Numbered from the stretch's first letter, positions 10,159 through 19,075 are shown. The stretch is DNA of 32,977 nucleotides from Hofstenia miamia (GCA_900660155.1 CABFPE010001482.1:1-32977); one strand, 5' to 3'. Notes: generated by a model not told the origin, from the letters alone. Translations and numbers: made by a program.

Positions 10159-10281
10159 GGGATCAACACTATCTAGTGCTTCAATCTTTGCTATACAATT
10201 GACAGAAATTCTGCGTTTTTTTCTGCATCTTTTGCATAGTTCTTCATTCTTACGTTTGAAATGCGTACAAGTGATATTCAT
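10159..10281 (-). CDS. Copy A exon 1: transposase N-terminus (41 codons)
   Basis: The ATG at 10279-10281 is the first one downstream of a TATA box at 10323-10330. It opens a 41-codon exon ending at a consensus donor GTGAGT; reading on would hit TAA within two codons. The peptide is very basic, with Cys5, His7, Cys16 and Cys19 and a KRCRKKRR cluster that looks like a nuclear-localisation or DNA-contact segment. Copy B has the same length and splice donor but about 10 of 41 residues differ, concentrated in the second half. That is far more divergence than in the rest of the gene. Confidence 0.78.
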
Positions 10282-10322
10282 TTTTAGACTCTAGAGTCCA
10301 GCCGAATAAGCCTGCACATGGC

Positions 10323-10330
10323 TATTTATA
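10323..10330 (-). promoter_or_regulatory. TATA box of copy A transposase gene
   Basis: TATAAATA on the minus strand lies 42-49 nt upstream of the exon-1 ATG. The same box at the same distance is found in copy B, within a block conserved from exon 1 through the box. Transcription would start roughly 25-30 nt downstream, giving a very short 5' leader. Confidence 0.7.
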
Positions 10331-10353
10331 CTTGCTGGCATATTGAGGCCAAT

Positions 10354-10432
10354 TATCGCTACTGAGCGCTCACAAAATGCTTATCGCTAATGAGTGCTCA
10401 TGAGCTGCTTAGCGCTACGGGACGCTACGGGA
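10354..10432. repeat. Subterminal short direct repeats upstream of copy A promoter
   Basis: TATCGCTAMTGAGYGCTCA occurs at 10354-10372 and 10382-10400. A 10-bp unit CGCTACGGGA is repeated head to tail at 10413-10422 and 10423-10432. Related units lie at the equivalent place in copy B. They sit just upstream of the TATA box in the 5' subterminal zone, where Rep-type nucleases or transcription factors could bind. Function is inferred. Confidence 0.75.
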
Positions 10433-10608
10433 GTAATCAGCAGCTCCAGATAGTTAATAATTTGTCGAAAATCGAAGAAAATTAAATGTTCTAAGAGTTC
10501 GGGAAAAATATATAAATACAATAACATAATAGTTAATCATTGAAACCCAACTAAATTTAATTGTCATTAATAGGATATATAATTTAAAGTCGATCGGACA
10601 AATATGTA

Positions 10609-10678
10609 CTTCAATTGGTGCTACACGAGCGACAGACATTCGAAGTTTTTTTCTGCATCTTTTGCAGAGTTCTTCGTT
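10609..10678 (-). pseudogene. Stray exon-1 fragment identical to copy B
   Basis: Seventy bases match copy B exon 1 (29941-30010) exactly, including the run of seven T. Copy A's own exon 1 at 10159-10281 differs at many of these bases. The fragment encodes part of the basic N-terminal peptide (through MSVARVAPIE) but has no ATG context, donor or downstream exons. It lies outside the element as defined here, so it is a transferred or rearranged piece of a B-type element. Confidence 0.85.
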
Positions 10679-10686
10679 ATTGCTTT

Positions 10687-11490
10687 AAAAATGGTAAAAT
10701 TTGATGAAATCGAAGAAATAAAACTTAGTTTGTCGTAGAAGTAATCAGCGCGCATCAAATGATATTTAAACTGTATCCATAGCATTAAAAATCATGGAGC
10801 TATAGGTCTACAAAGATAGTCTAACCTATATATTATAATAATCGAATATAAGAGAAGTGGTAAAATTGACAAATCGTATTGGAGGGTGCAGTGAAATGAG
10901 AATTATGATATATCCAAAAAATATATAAATGAAATTCACATAGAGTTATTCATTGATAGAGAATGATGTAATATTTATGCACATAGCGTCAAAATTGACT
11001 TTGCAGTAGCCTTCTGAATTGGGACTATCGCATTGTTAAAATCGTTTGGCTCTTGCCTGGTCAATGACAGGTAAAAAACAGAAAGTTATGTAATAAAAAT
11101 AACAATTTTAATCGATCGCATTAATTGCTCTAAAAATGGTAAAATTTGATGAAATCGAAAAAATAAAAATTAGTTTGTCGTAGAAGTAATCAGCGTGCAT
11201 CAAATGATATTTAAACTGTATCCATAGCATTAAAAATCATGGAGCTATAGGTCTCCAAAGATAGTCTACCCTATAAATTATAATAATCGATTATAAGAGA
11301 AGTGGTAAAATTGACAAATCCTATTGGAGGGTGCGGTGGAATGAGAAATGATATATCCAAAAAATAAAAAATAATTTCACATAGAGTTATTGATTAGCTA
11401 GAGAATGATGTAATTTTTATGCATATAGCGTCAAAATTGACTTTGCAGTAGCCTTCTGAATTGGGACTACCGCATTGTTAAAATCGCTTG
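10687..11490. repeat. Tandem ~445-bp AT-rich repeat, two units
   Basis: The motif atggtaaaatttgatgaaat begins at 10691 and 11136, a 445-bp period. The second unit stops at about 11490. Each unit contains tgactttgcagtagccttct and an inner stretch with caaatgatatttaaactgta. Related copies lie at about 15050-15385 and 30505-30740. No coding potential is seen. This is a dispersed repeat or non-autonomous element of unknown class. Confidence 0.85.
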
Positions 11491-11924
11491 ACTGCTATTC
11501 AATGTAAATGTGCAAGATATTTAGTTCATGATAGAAAGATAATTTTTTATAATTGTAATAATGTTATTTTTACTCTTAAAAAATAACTTTTGTACTTGTA
11601 GTTCAATTCAAATTGAATATGCTGCATCCATTTTGAATTTACAATAAGTATTTAGATAAAAGCTATATTAATTAATTAATTTTTACAAGTACACAATACA
11701 GCTAAAACTATACATTTACGTATTAGAACTCGCTTCCGAATTCATAATAATTCAAAAATCAGTACAAATTTCATCTTAATATTGATTCACATGTATTTCA
11801 AGTTAAACATCGATATTTAAGCCTAGATGAATACAATTTTTACGAATACCTGAATAATTAAAAAAATTAGTTTAAATAGAATACTATAAATGTATGGCTA
11901 TCAAACAATTCGCATTAAATTAAA
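11491..11924. other. AT-rich gene-free stretch
   Basis: No reading frame, RNA gene or clear repeat is seen beyond low-complexity A/T runs and weak resemblance to the neighbouring satellite near its right edge. Confidence 0.6.
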
Positions 11925-12358
11925 GAATATTTTGACATGTTTCCAAACTTACTACAAATTTTAAAATTGTCAGACAGCAATTCGCATTAAATTAGAGTTA
12001 TAATGTATAAGTTTCATCTGCTTCGACTTATTATCATTCTATTGCTGAAAGCTTGATCAATAAATTTTTTAAGGGTAAAGCGTACATTGAAAATATTATA
12101 ATAAAATATTTTGACATGTTTCCGAACTTACTACATATTTTTTGAAATTGTCAGACAACAATTCGCATTAAATTAGAGTTATAATGTATAAGTTTCATCT
12201 GCTTCGACTTATTATCATTCTATTGCTGAAAGCTTGATCAATAAATTTTTTTAAGGGTAAAGCGTACATTGAAAATATTATAATAAAATATTTTGACATG
12301 TTTCCAAACTTACTACAAATTTTAAAATTGTCAGACAGCAATTCGCATTAAATTAGAA
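11925..12358. repeat. ~181-bp satellite, about 2.4 units
   Basis: The marker ttttgacatgtttcc recurs at about 11930, 12109 and 12291, and gtttcatctgcttcgac at 12011 and 12192, giving periods of 179-182 bp. The units are almost identical, so the array is young. Parts resemble the neighbouring ~180-bp family at 12367-12660. Confidence 0.88.
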
Positions 12359-12366
12359 AATCTATT

Positions 12367-12660
12367 GCTATCATTTAAAATTGAGTTTTTGTAACCTTGA
12401 ATGATTTTCCGAATTGATATAAATAATAAAAAATTCAAAAAACAATATCGGTATATAGTTAAAGATTAAAATTTTTTTTATTCTACTTGTGAAATGATGC
12501 ATTAAGTAAAAAATTAAATTTAATTCAAAATTTATAAGTGTAAGGCTATCATTTAAAATTGAGTTTATAAATGTGAATGATTTTCCGAATAGATATAGAT
12601 AATAAAAATGTTTAAATACCAACTTTGCATTAATGCTAGCGATGTGGTAAATATCATATT
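12367..12660. repeat. ~177-183-bp satellite family monomers
   Basis: The unit starts with gctatcatttaaaattgag at 12367 and again near 12544 and continues with gaatgattttccgaat. The same family appears at about 15420-15620, 31290-31440 and as a tandem array at 32596-32977. It is non-coding. Confidence 0.8.
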
Positions 12661-12760
12661 TTTATGTATCACATACTATTTAATTGTAATTAAAATAATT
12701 ATTGATATTTCTTACACATACAAAAAAATTACAAGCACAATAACAAACGTTGAAAAGTAT

Positions 12761-14116
12761 TTAAATAAGTCTGGCAATTCTTTCTGAGGGTCCAGCTGCG
12801 TAATTTGTTTCATTTTCAGCCATCGCCAGTTGGATTTTTTGAAATTCTCCAATTGGAACCATTCGAACAACATTGAATTTCTTAATATCCGAGAAAGTAT
12901 CATCGGTTCCTCGTGACCAGCCATATATTTTCCACAGTTGGATATCTTGGAGCTTCTTCATACCTTTATGTCGCAACTCCTGCGAGTTAATAGAGGAGAT
13001 AGGCATCTAAACAAATTTACTATAACTACTCAAATAAACAACGTATGTAATATTAAATTAGAAATATACAGATTGTATTACTTATGCCACCACGCAAACA
13101 CTACATAAGATAAAGTCAGATCATGGTTAAATATTTCTTAAGAATACAACAAATATATACTAGTTATTAAGAAAATCCAAGTGGTTTACAAATTGATTCA
13201 AGTAAAATTGAAATAGTGAGTCTAAATTTAGCATTAATTTAGGGTTATAATGCATATGACAATTAAAGCTTAAAAGATTGTTTTAAATTCATAGCGCACA
13301 TCAAAGGCTTATAAACTAAAATATACTTACATTGAGAGCTTCTCTTTCAAACAGGTATTTTGTCAACGTCGTAGATGTAACCTCCATTTTCTTCTTTATT
13401 TTCAGAAGCTTAAAAATGACGGTAATATTCCATCTCTCGCTGGCTTTGGCATCCATACAAATACTGCATGGCATTCCATATGCACCATCACAGAGGTTGC
13501 CACTACAGCAGGTACTTGAAAAAATCGCTACGAATTTAATAACTGAGGCGTCGATTGCTTCACAAAAAAACTTGAAGCTGCTATCATTCTGTAGCTCTAT
13601 TGGACGAAGTGCTATTCTCCCATCATCCAACTCTGCATCTACCAAAGCATTTCTTGATTTAATAATGCAGGTCTGACCCAAAGTCAGCTTTGTATACTCT
13701 GGGTCAAGAACCATAACGATTTTTCCTATAGCAATTCCGTGTCCAGCCATTCTGAGAAGCACTTTCGTTTCAGCTTCAGACTTGGTAAACATCACGAACA
13801 TGTCTCCCGAATTAATATCTCTAAATAAAGGGTAAGAATATTTATAATGATGAATATATACTTACGCAAAGACTAACATTTTGTGATAGTTGGCCTCTGT
13901 AATAATCTTCTTTCCCTTAGAAGTCTTATTTGTCATAGAAACACTGCCTGAGGTTCTTACATGACACAGCATGGCCGTCATCTGCTGATCAAAAAATAGC
14001 TCGCCATCGCTATCTTCATCATCCAATTCCCGCTTCATCTTAATAAGATTTGTTTCTCGCAGTTCCAAGGCAAGTGCTGTGGCTTTATCATCGGAGAGGA
14101 AGTTAATGTAAGACAT
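12761..14116 (-). CDS. Unrecognised three-exon gene, 328-residue protein (possible OB-fold protein)
   Basis: The exons are 13866-14116, 13331-13820 and 12761-13006. Donor GTAAGT at 13865 and acceptor TTTAG remove a 45-nt intron in phase 2. A second GTAAGT and TTTAG remove a 324-nt intron in phase 0. The joined frame is open from ATG 14114-14116 to TAA 12761-12763. The protein has an acidic patch (DDEDSDGE, about residue 35), a middle segment of alternating hydrophobic strands around VLDPEYTKLTLGQ, and a cluster CC-x3-C-x7-C-x2-C that could bind zinc. I do not recognise the family. An RPA-like OB-fold plus zinc ribbon is a guess from the pattern. It lies between the two transposon copies on their strand. 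The frame carries no damage, so it may be a functional host gene, captured cargo or a second element gene. Confidence 0.65.
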
Positions 14117-14151
14117 GATACAATGAAATGATGGTACTTCATAAGTTTGTA

Positions 14152-14159
14152 TATTTATA
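14152..14159 (-). promoter_or_regulatory. TATA box of the 328-residue gene
   Basis: TATAAATA on the minus strand is 36-43 nt upstream of the first in-frame ATG at 14116. The spacing implies a very short leader, like that of the transposase gene. AT-rich sequence makes chance matches common. Confidence 0.4.
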
Positions 14160-14266
14160 TTAAACAATAAACAAATTTCATTGGTCCTTTTCTTTTTATG
14201 GATACTTGTCCATCAAAAATGCGGTCCCTTTGTGATTCAAATTTTGATTGAAATGTAATGGTCGTT

Positions 14267-14425
14267 GTTTGCTTAGTGCCTGTCACTTAATTGTTAACCC
14301 CAGGATTTTTGGTTAGAATGTATTTCAGTATTGTTTGGGATGATAAACCACCAATTTCTACAAATGAAATGTTTGCTTAGTTCCCGTAACTTAAAAGTTA
14401 AGCACCGCAATTTTGGTTGATTGGC
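14267..14425. repeat. Imperfect 104-bp direct repeat upstream of the 328-residue gene
   Basis: gtttgcttagt begins at 14267 and 14371, each followed by a diverged block with cacttaa/aacttaa and tttttggtt/attttggtt. It lies about 110-310 bp upstream of the gene's TATA box and could hold regulatory sites. Confidence 0.6.
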
Positions 14426-15049
14426 TTGTGGTCAAGCGCCATAAATTATAATTGCTTAAAATTGCATCCACAAATTGCGCACTACTCATTATAGCACACT
14501 ATGTATCAAATAGTGAATATAATATATTAAAAATACCTAATATTAATGCAAATTTTGTTCAAATTTTATTAGCACTAATCTACGCAACTATTTTTTGAAT
14601 GCTTTCGAACTGATGTCATATCGAAATTGTGTTTGCAGTTGCAATTAGTATGTTTATGTTTTTTTCTACTTAGACTCCAAAGTCGCATTATTATTATTAG
14701 ATATACAAATTTGTTATTTTCTGGTTATTGGTAATGAATTAAATGCAAAGTCAGAGCTTATATCTAAATGTATTAATATACTCACACCACCTAAAATGAA
14801 TTTGAAGATGCTTATATCCGTTTGCGAATTGGTATAGGCAATAATAAATTAGCAATAAACCCGGGTTGTCCACCGGACGATTATTGAATTTAAATATGAA
14901 CCTAAATTTAGAAAATGCTACAATCGGTAAATATATGGATTATAAACTATTTCAGTTTTAAAGTAATAAAAAATTTTGGATCCCAACATCACCTTAATAT
15001 TAGAGATATAATGAATTTATTATTTCTACTTATCAACTTATAGGTTAAC
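14426..15049. other. AT-rich intergenic stretch
   Basis: I see no reading frame or RNA gene. The right part (from about 14980) has short blocks resembling the ~180-bp satellite family. Confidence 0.5.
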
Positions 15050-15385
15050 CTAACGTTTTATAATAATCGATTATAAGAAGAGTGTTAAAATTGAAAATTT
15101 CTATTCGTCGTTGCTATAGAAGGAGAATTAATATATCCAAAAAATAAGAAACAAATTCACATGGAGCTATTGATTAGCAAGAGAATGATATATTATTTAT
15201 ACCCATAGCGTCAAAATTGACTTTGCAGCAGCCTTCTGAATTGTGACTATCGCATTGTTAAAATCGTTTGGCTCTTGCCTGGTCAATGACAGGTAAAAAT
15301 CAGAAAGTTATGTAATAAATATGAGAATTTTAATCGATCGCATTTATTGCTCTAAAAATGGTAAAAATTGATGAAATCGAAAAAA
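15050..15385. repeat. Diverged copy of the 445-bp repeat
   Basis: Matches to the units at 10687-11490 include ataataatcgattataag, gcgtcaaaattgactttgca and ggctcttgcctggtcaatga, in the same order and orientation. At its right end the next unit's start (gctctaaaaatggtaaaa) is present, showing this copy also came from a tandem array. Confidence 0.8.
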
Positions 15386-15419
15386 TAAGTTTGTTGTAGA
15401 ACTAGTCAGACTGCATCTA

Positions 15420-15620
15420 AAATTATACAAATGTACGGCTAACACATAAAATTTATATTACGAACTTCGGATTAATATTAATGATACCATAGATTTCTTA
15501 ATTCTACTCATCAAATGATATATTACGTGAAAGATTGAATTGAAATAAGAAAATTTTTATATTCGTCCAGCATAAAAATTGAATTTACAAAGGTTTGAAT
15601 GATTTTTCCAATTTATATAA
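15420..15620. repeat. Diverged ~180-bp satellite monomer beside the tRNA-like gene
   Basis: gtacggctaacacataaaat, acttcggattaatatta, tcaaatgatatattacgtga and gaatgatttttccaattta appear in the order seen in the 32596-32977 array. The tRNA-like gene interrupts or abuts the end of this unit. Confidence 0.65.
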
Positions 15621-15635
15621 GGAATAAAACTATTA

Positions 15636-15707
15636 CGAATAGATTGGAATTGAACCAATGTCTCTCATCAGCAAATGATGAGTGTGATACCACTTCACTA
15701 CTATTCG
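15636..15707 (-). tRNA. tRNA-like gene, anticodon possibly TTG (Gln); may be a pseudogene or SINE head
   Basis: The minus strand folds as a full cloverleaf with every stem perfectly paired: acceptor CGAATAG/CTATTCG (7 bp), D stem GTGA/TCAC, anticodon stem CTCATC/GATGAG (6 bp) with loop ATTTGCT, and T stem ATTGG/CCAAT with loop TTCAATT. The A box TAGTGAAGTGG and B box GGTTCAATTCC both fit eukaryotic pol III consensus. A TTTT terminator follows 6-9 nt downstream (15626-15629). Odd points are the C1-G72 pair, the extra anticodon-stem pair and C at position 37. The stem of 6 makes the anticodon uncertain. It sits among repeats, so a tRNA-derived retroposon is possible. Confidence 0.65.
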
Positions 15708-15904
15708 CAAATAATACAATAGCAATACAAAAACTGCCTAACAATTTTTTAAAAACACTTGAGTTAGACACTAATTTCATCTTCGAAGTAATTCACCTAA
15801 CCCCAAATTCCTCGTTGTTTATAATATTTTAATGTTTTAAGATCTATATATAATGTTTGTTTTAAATAATATAATAATGTAGTATAAACTATATGATTCT
15901 GAAT

Positions 15905-16275
15905 TGCGTAAGTTGATATAGTCGAAAAGCCAATAAAGAAAGTTATAATAAATTAAGGTAATAATAATGCAAAGGGAATAGTAATTAAAAATATAACAGA
16001 AACAATAGCATATAGAATTAAAGGAGCTCTAAAAATTGGCAGAGTAATGGCTATCTAAAGATATATAGTAGAAAGATATAATATATAGAAGCGAAAAAGC
16101 TATAATAGTATATATAGCAGAAGCCCTAATGCCTCAAATTATATATCACATTTAGTTTCCAGTCTTCTATTTTAAGTAGTTCCCCCCTCTGACACAGCAA
16201 AGGGGGGAACGGTCACATATATAAATGATACACTTTAGTTTTTAATAAACCTATATCTAAATTCCTTTAAATAGA
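15905..16275. repeat. Segment shared with 30829-31000, enlarged by two insertions
   Basis: Matching blocks are gttgatatagtcgaaaa, agaaagttataata, gcagaagccctaa, cacatttagtttccagtctt and taacctatatctaaattcc. Relative to the right-hand copy this one has about 165 extra AT-rich bases (about 15950-16115), bounded by similar gttataata/gctataata motifs, and about 33 extra bases forming the hairpin at 16179-16210. It is non-coding. Confidence 0.75.
16179..16210. repeat. Perfect GC-rich hairpin insertion
   Basis: GTTCCCCCCT (16179-16188) pairs perfectly with AGGGGGGAAC (16201-16210) around a 12-nt loop. The related segment at 30930-30950 lacks it and continues smoothly, so it looks inserted. It stands out in very AT-rich surroundings. 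Confidence 0.8.
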
Positions 16276-16459
16276 GTCGAATTTTCAAGGGTTTTCAAAT
16301 TATAACTCACAAACCCTATGTAAGAGATACTTGAAAATTTAATAGCATTGATAAACCATATACTATTAGCTAGTATTAAAATATCAGAGCAATCTACAAC
16401 ATAGTTTTTGCGATCGTAGCTTAAATGCCTTAAAAGTAGCATTTCCAAAGTGCATCCCA

Positions 16460-17260
16460 TTACAATTGCTTAAAACTGATAAGAGTACCCTTCGTGCGGT
16501 TTTCGAGAATAAGCGTAATTTTTATCGCGTTTGGGCATGCTATAGCTCATTCGAAAGCTCTTTTCATTCTGCAGGTTTCATCTGAATACCCAAAAGCCAT
16601 AGCTTTTAAACTGACGGAGGTATTAACTGTCAAATTTGAAAGGGCCTGTGTTTTCGATGAAATTTGAGATTTCTGGAGGCCGTAGCTCGGTCAATTTTGA
16701 ACGGATCTTCAATATTTTTTTATAGAAAGGTAGAACTTTGAAAGATCTTTCGAATGCATATTAATTATGGCCACTTTTCATATAAAAATACAAAAACGCT
16801 TCTTGTTTTAACTATTTTTCGCTTATTTTCAATTTTCTCAAAATTTTGGTGTATAGAACTTTTTAAATATTGATCGGAGACCCCTACATATATTCTATAA
16901 AAGATGCGCCTCTTCAAGAGCTTTCGAATGAATACCATATTGACCCATTTTGAAGAAAAAAAATTTTTTGGTTTCCTCAATAATTTTTTTTTGAAAAATT
17001 TTTTTTTCGAAATTTCGAAAAATTTTTATACCATCTTGTACCTCTAGTGTTGGCGGCAAAACTTATTGAAGAGCTAAGGCATAAGTTCTCAATAGTTTTA
17101 GAGCTACAGCCCCTCAAAGTTGAAAAACCAGGATTTTTTTGAAATTTTCGAAAACAAAATGGCCGTAGCTCAAAAACTAGAAAGGTATTTTGAAATTTTG
17201 ACATTAAAAAAATAATCAGCGTAAAAAGTTTCAGAATGAATGTGCAAAAAGCTAAGATTT
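16460..17260. repeat. Degenerate repeat region with recurring ctttcgaatg and gccgtagctc motifs
   Basis: ctttcgaatg-type motifs recur at about 16548 (inverted, cattcgaaag), 16749 and 16919, spaced about 170-200 bp. gccgtagctc recurs at about 16679 and 17162. Long A/T homopolymers fill 16965-17025. Short open frames here are in low-complexity sequence and are not believable genes. It resembles an old tandem repeat or the remains of a repeat-rich element. Confidence 0.55.
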
Positions 17261-17320
17261 AATATTACTAGTTTGGGATTTAGCAGTTTAGTTTCCATTG
17301 TTCCCTATGTATAAAAAACA

Positions 17321-17440
17321 ATAAGAAGGGGGCGCCTCTAGCGCGGCGGCCTCGGCGCCCATTGGTATAATATTGTCAAAGGGACCCACCACCAAGTTGG
17401 AGGCGGATAGGTGCGCCTGTGGCACAAAACGGAATTTTTT
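17321..17440. other. GC-rich island with inverted repeat
   Basis: This ~120-bp stretch is far richer in G+C than its surroundings. GGGCGCC (17330-17336) and GGCGCCC (17354-17360) can pair, enclosing a CG-rich loop. A second GC block follows at 17375-17440. I see no reading frame or known RNA; it may be the edge of an inserted element. Confidence 0.55.
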
Positions 17441-17730
17441 TATTTAAATATTGTTTAATTCTATAAAAGAAATTACATATGTGCAATGAATAACATACTT
17501 ACAATTATTTTGAATTCAGGACTTAATAGATTTAAATTCGTGATTTGTGCAATTTCATTTCTATTATTGATCCATAATAATAATAATTTTTATTAGTCAA
17601 CAATTTTCAATCCATGTTTGCTGTTGTATATCATTTGTTGATCATTAAAACAAACGACAACTGCCTATTTAAGGGTTGAAACCCACCCCTAACCACCCTT
17701 GTCTGACACCCCCCTGGAGCAATTTAATTT

Positions 17731-18080
17731 GTAGCAACTACTATATATCAAAAAAGAATTTCTACAGTTGCATTACATCTGTTGTTATATTTTAAATTTT
17801 AAAATGATATTCTAAATCAAAACATTAAAAGTAAAAATTTGCATCTGGAAAAATTTAAAAACTGATGCAAACATTGTAATATACTGTTTTGTTGGATACT
17901 GTGTAGCAACTCTATTAGATTTAAAAGACAATTTCTGCAGTTGAATTAAATTTGTTATTTTGTTGGATGTGATTACTACTTTATTGTAAAATAAATTTTA
18001 ATTTTAAAATAATATTCTAAATAAAAACAAAAAAGTAAAAATTTGCATCTTTAAAAATTAAAAAAACTGATGCAAATAAA
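17731..18080. repeat. Imperfect tandem repeat, ~170-205 bp period
   Basis: gtagcaact recurs at 17731 and 17903, ctacagttgcatt/ctgcagttgaatt follows each, and attctaaat with aaaaatttgcatct recurs later at about 205 bp. The second unit carries an insertion. Confidence 0.65.
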
Positions 18081-18501
18081 AATTACAAACACATTTTTTA
18101 ATTGTTCTTTGAAAGAAAAAATATAAGAGAAAAACTTTGTAATACACTCTTTGATATTTTCTCGTAACTATTTGACGATTACTATTGTTTGGTGGTACAT
18201 ATATTTCTGTAAAAAGCTTCGAAAGTATAAAATGTGACATGTTGTCACTATAGGAATAATAAAGAATGAATAACTTTGTAATTACAAATATATAAAACAA
18301 TTTTTTTTACAATTATGACATAATCGAAAGCAACAAATGATTTTCATCAAGCTGAAACGTCAAATGCTGTGTATCTTCAGTTATTGTAACATCTATAAAT
18401 CTGAAAGTGATACACATAAATCATATCTTCTAAGCCTCTTTCGTAACTGCAACATAATATGATTGATGATGATCTTTGCAACATCTATTAATCTAAAATA
18501 T

Positions 18502-18909
18502 ATATATATATATATACAAGCATTAATTCCTGTACACAGCACAAAATGCTCTGCAAAGGAAAGTTGGAATCATTCAAATTTAATTGTTTGCAATACAGTT
18601 TGATTCATGATACAGGGTGAAACAAAATCTGAACTAAACAGACACTGCACAAGATTTCAAATATTGAAAAATAAAGCAATGACGTCTATAATTGAATTCG
18701 ACAGGGCTCGTCCTGCATCATCCTCACTGGTCAGTGAGGTTGTGTTACATTACACCACGAATTCTTTTTTTTTTTTTGGTTTTTTGGGTTTTTTAATTTT
18801 TTTAGTTTTTTTGGTTTTTTTTACACAAGACAACACAATCACAACACAAGACAATGATTATGATTATACACAAGACAATGATGATGATGATGATGATGAC
18901 TATAGATGA
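18502..18909. repeat. Simple-sequence tract: TA, T-rich and GAT repeats
   Basis: An (AT)n run lies at about 18500-18520, a T/G homopolymer-rich tract at about 18767-18830, and repeats of acacaagacaatgat with (GAT)n at about 18820-18900. The plus-strand frame through this tract is low-complexity and not considered a gene. Confidence 0.8.
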
Positions 18910-18983
18910 TGAAACACAAGACAATGATGAATATAGACATTCATAAGAATGCATAGCTGAAACTCAAAAGAGCCAGCAAAACC

Positions 18984-19075
18984 GGAGTAATCTCAACGGT
19001 AAGTGAAGTATCGGTAAAACTGGAGTAATCTCAACAGTTGGGGAGAGTATCGGTGCAACCGGAGTAATCTCAACG
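18984..19075. repeat. 38-39-bp minisatellite, about 2.4 units
   Basis: ggagtaatctcaac occurs at 18984, 19022 and 19061, separated by atcggt-containing spacers. Confidence 0.85.

Larger units (their letters stand above)
1..10450 (-). mobile_element. Helitron-like element, copy A (Rep-Pif1-GIY-YIG); 3' end cut by the window edge
   Basis: The copy is defined by alignment to a second copy at about 19366-30245. Shared blocks include 3'-flank repeats, the whole transposase exon, three upstream mini-exons, the introns, a TATA promoter and subterminal short repeats. Transcription runs right to left, so the element's 5' end lies near 10450 and its 3' end lies in the repeats at 1-307 or beyond the window. 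I cannot define the exact termini: no 5'-TC or 3'-CTRR boundary stands out, and homology to copy B fades gradually past 10440. Helitrons make no target-site duplication, so none is expected. The class assignment rests on the two-tyrosine HUH Rep fused to a Pif1 helicase. Confidence 0.85.

Noticed and set aside
10454..10639. Minus-strand 61-codon frame starting MSVARVAPIE
   Set aside because: Only its first ten residues are real coding ancestry, from the exon-1 fragment; the rest is non-coding flank.
12371..12622. Minus-strand 83-codon frame
   Set aside because: It is an AT-rich frame within satellite monomers, absent as a frame in other monomers.
12712..12924. Minus-strand 70-codon frame
   Set aside because: It overlaps exon 3 of the 328-residue gene in another frame and has no support.
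13332..13676. Plus-strand 114-codon open frame
   Set aside because: It is antisense to exon 2 of the spliced 328-residue gene, which has consistent splice sites and phase.
15599..15832. Plus-strand 77-codon frame
   Set aside because: It covers the antisense of the tRNA-like gene and AT-rich repeat; no coding signal.
18607..18909. Plus-strand 100-codon frame with poly-Phe and poly-Asp
   Set aside because: It is a product of T-rich and GAT simple repeats, not a gene.
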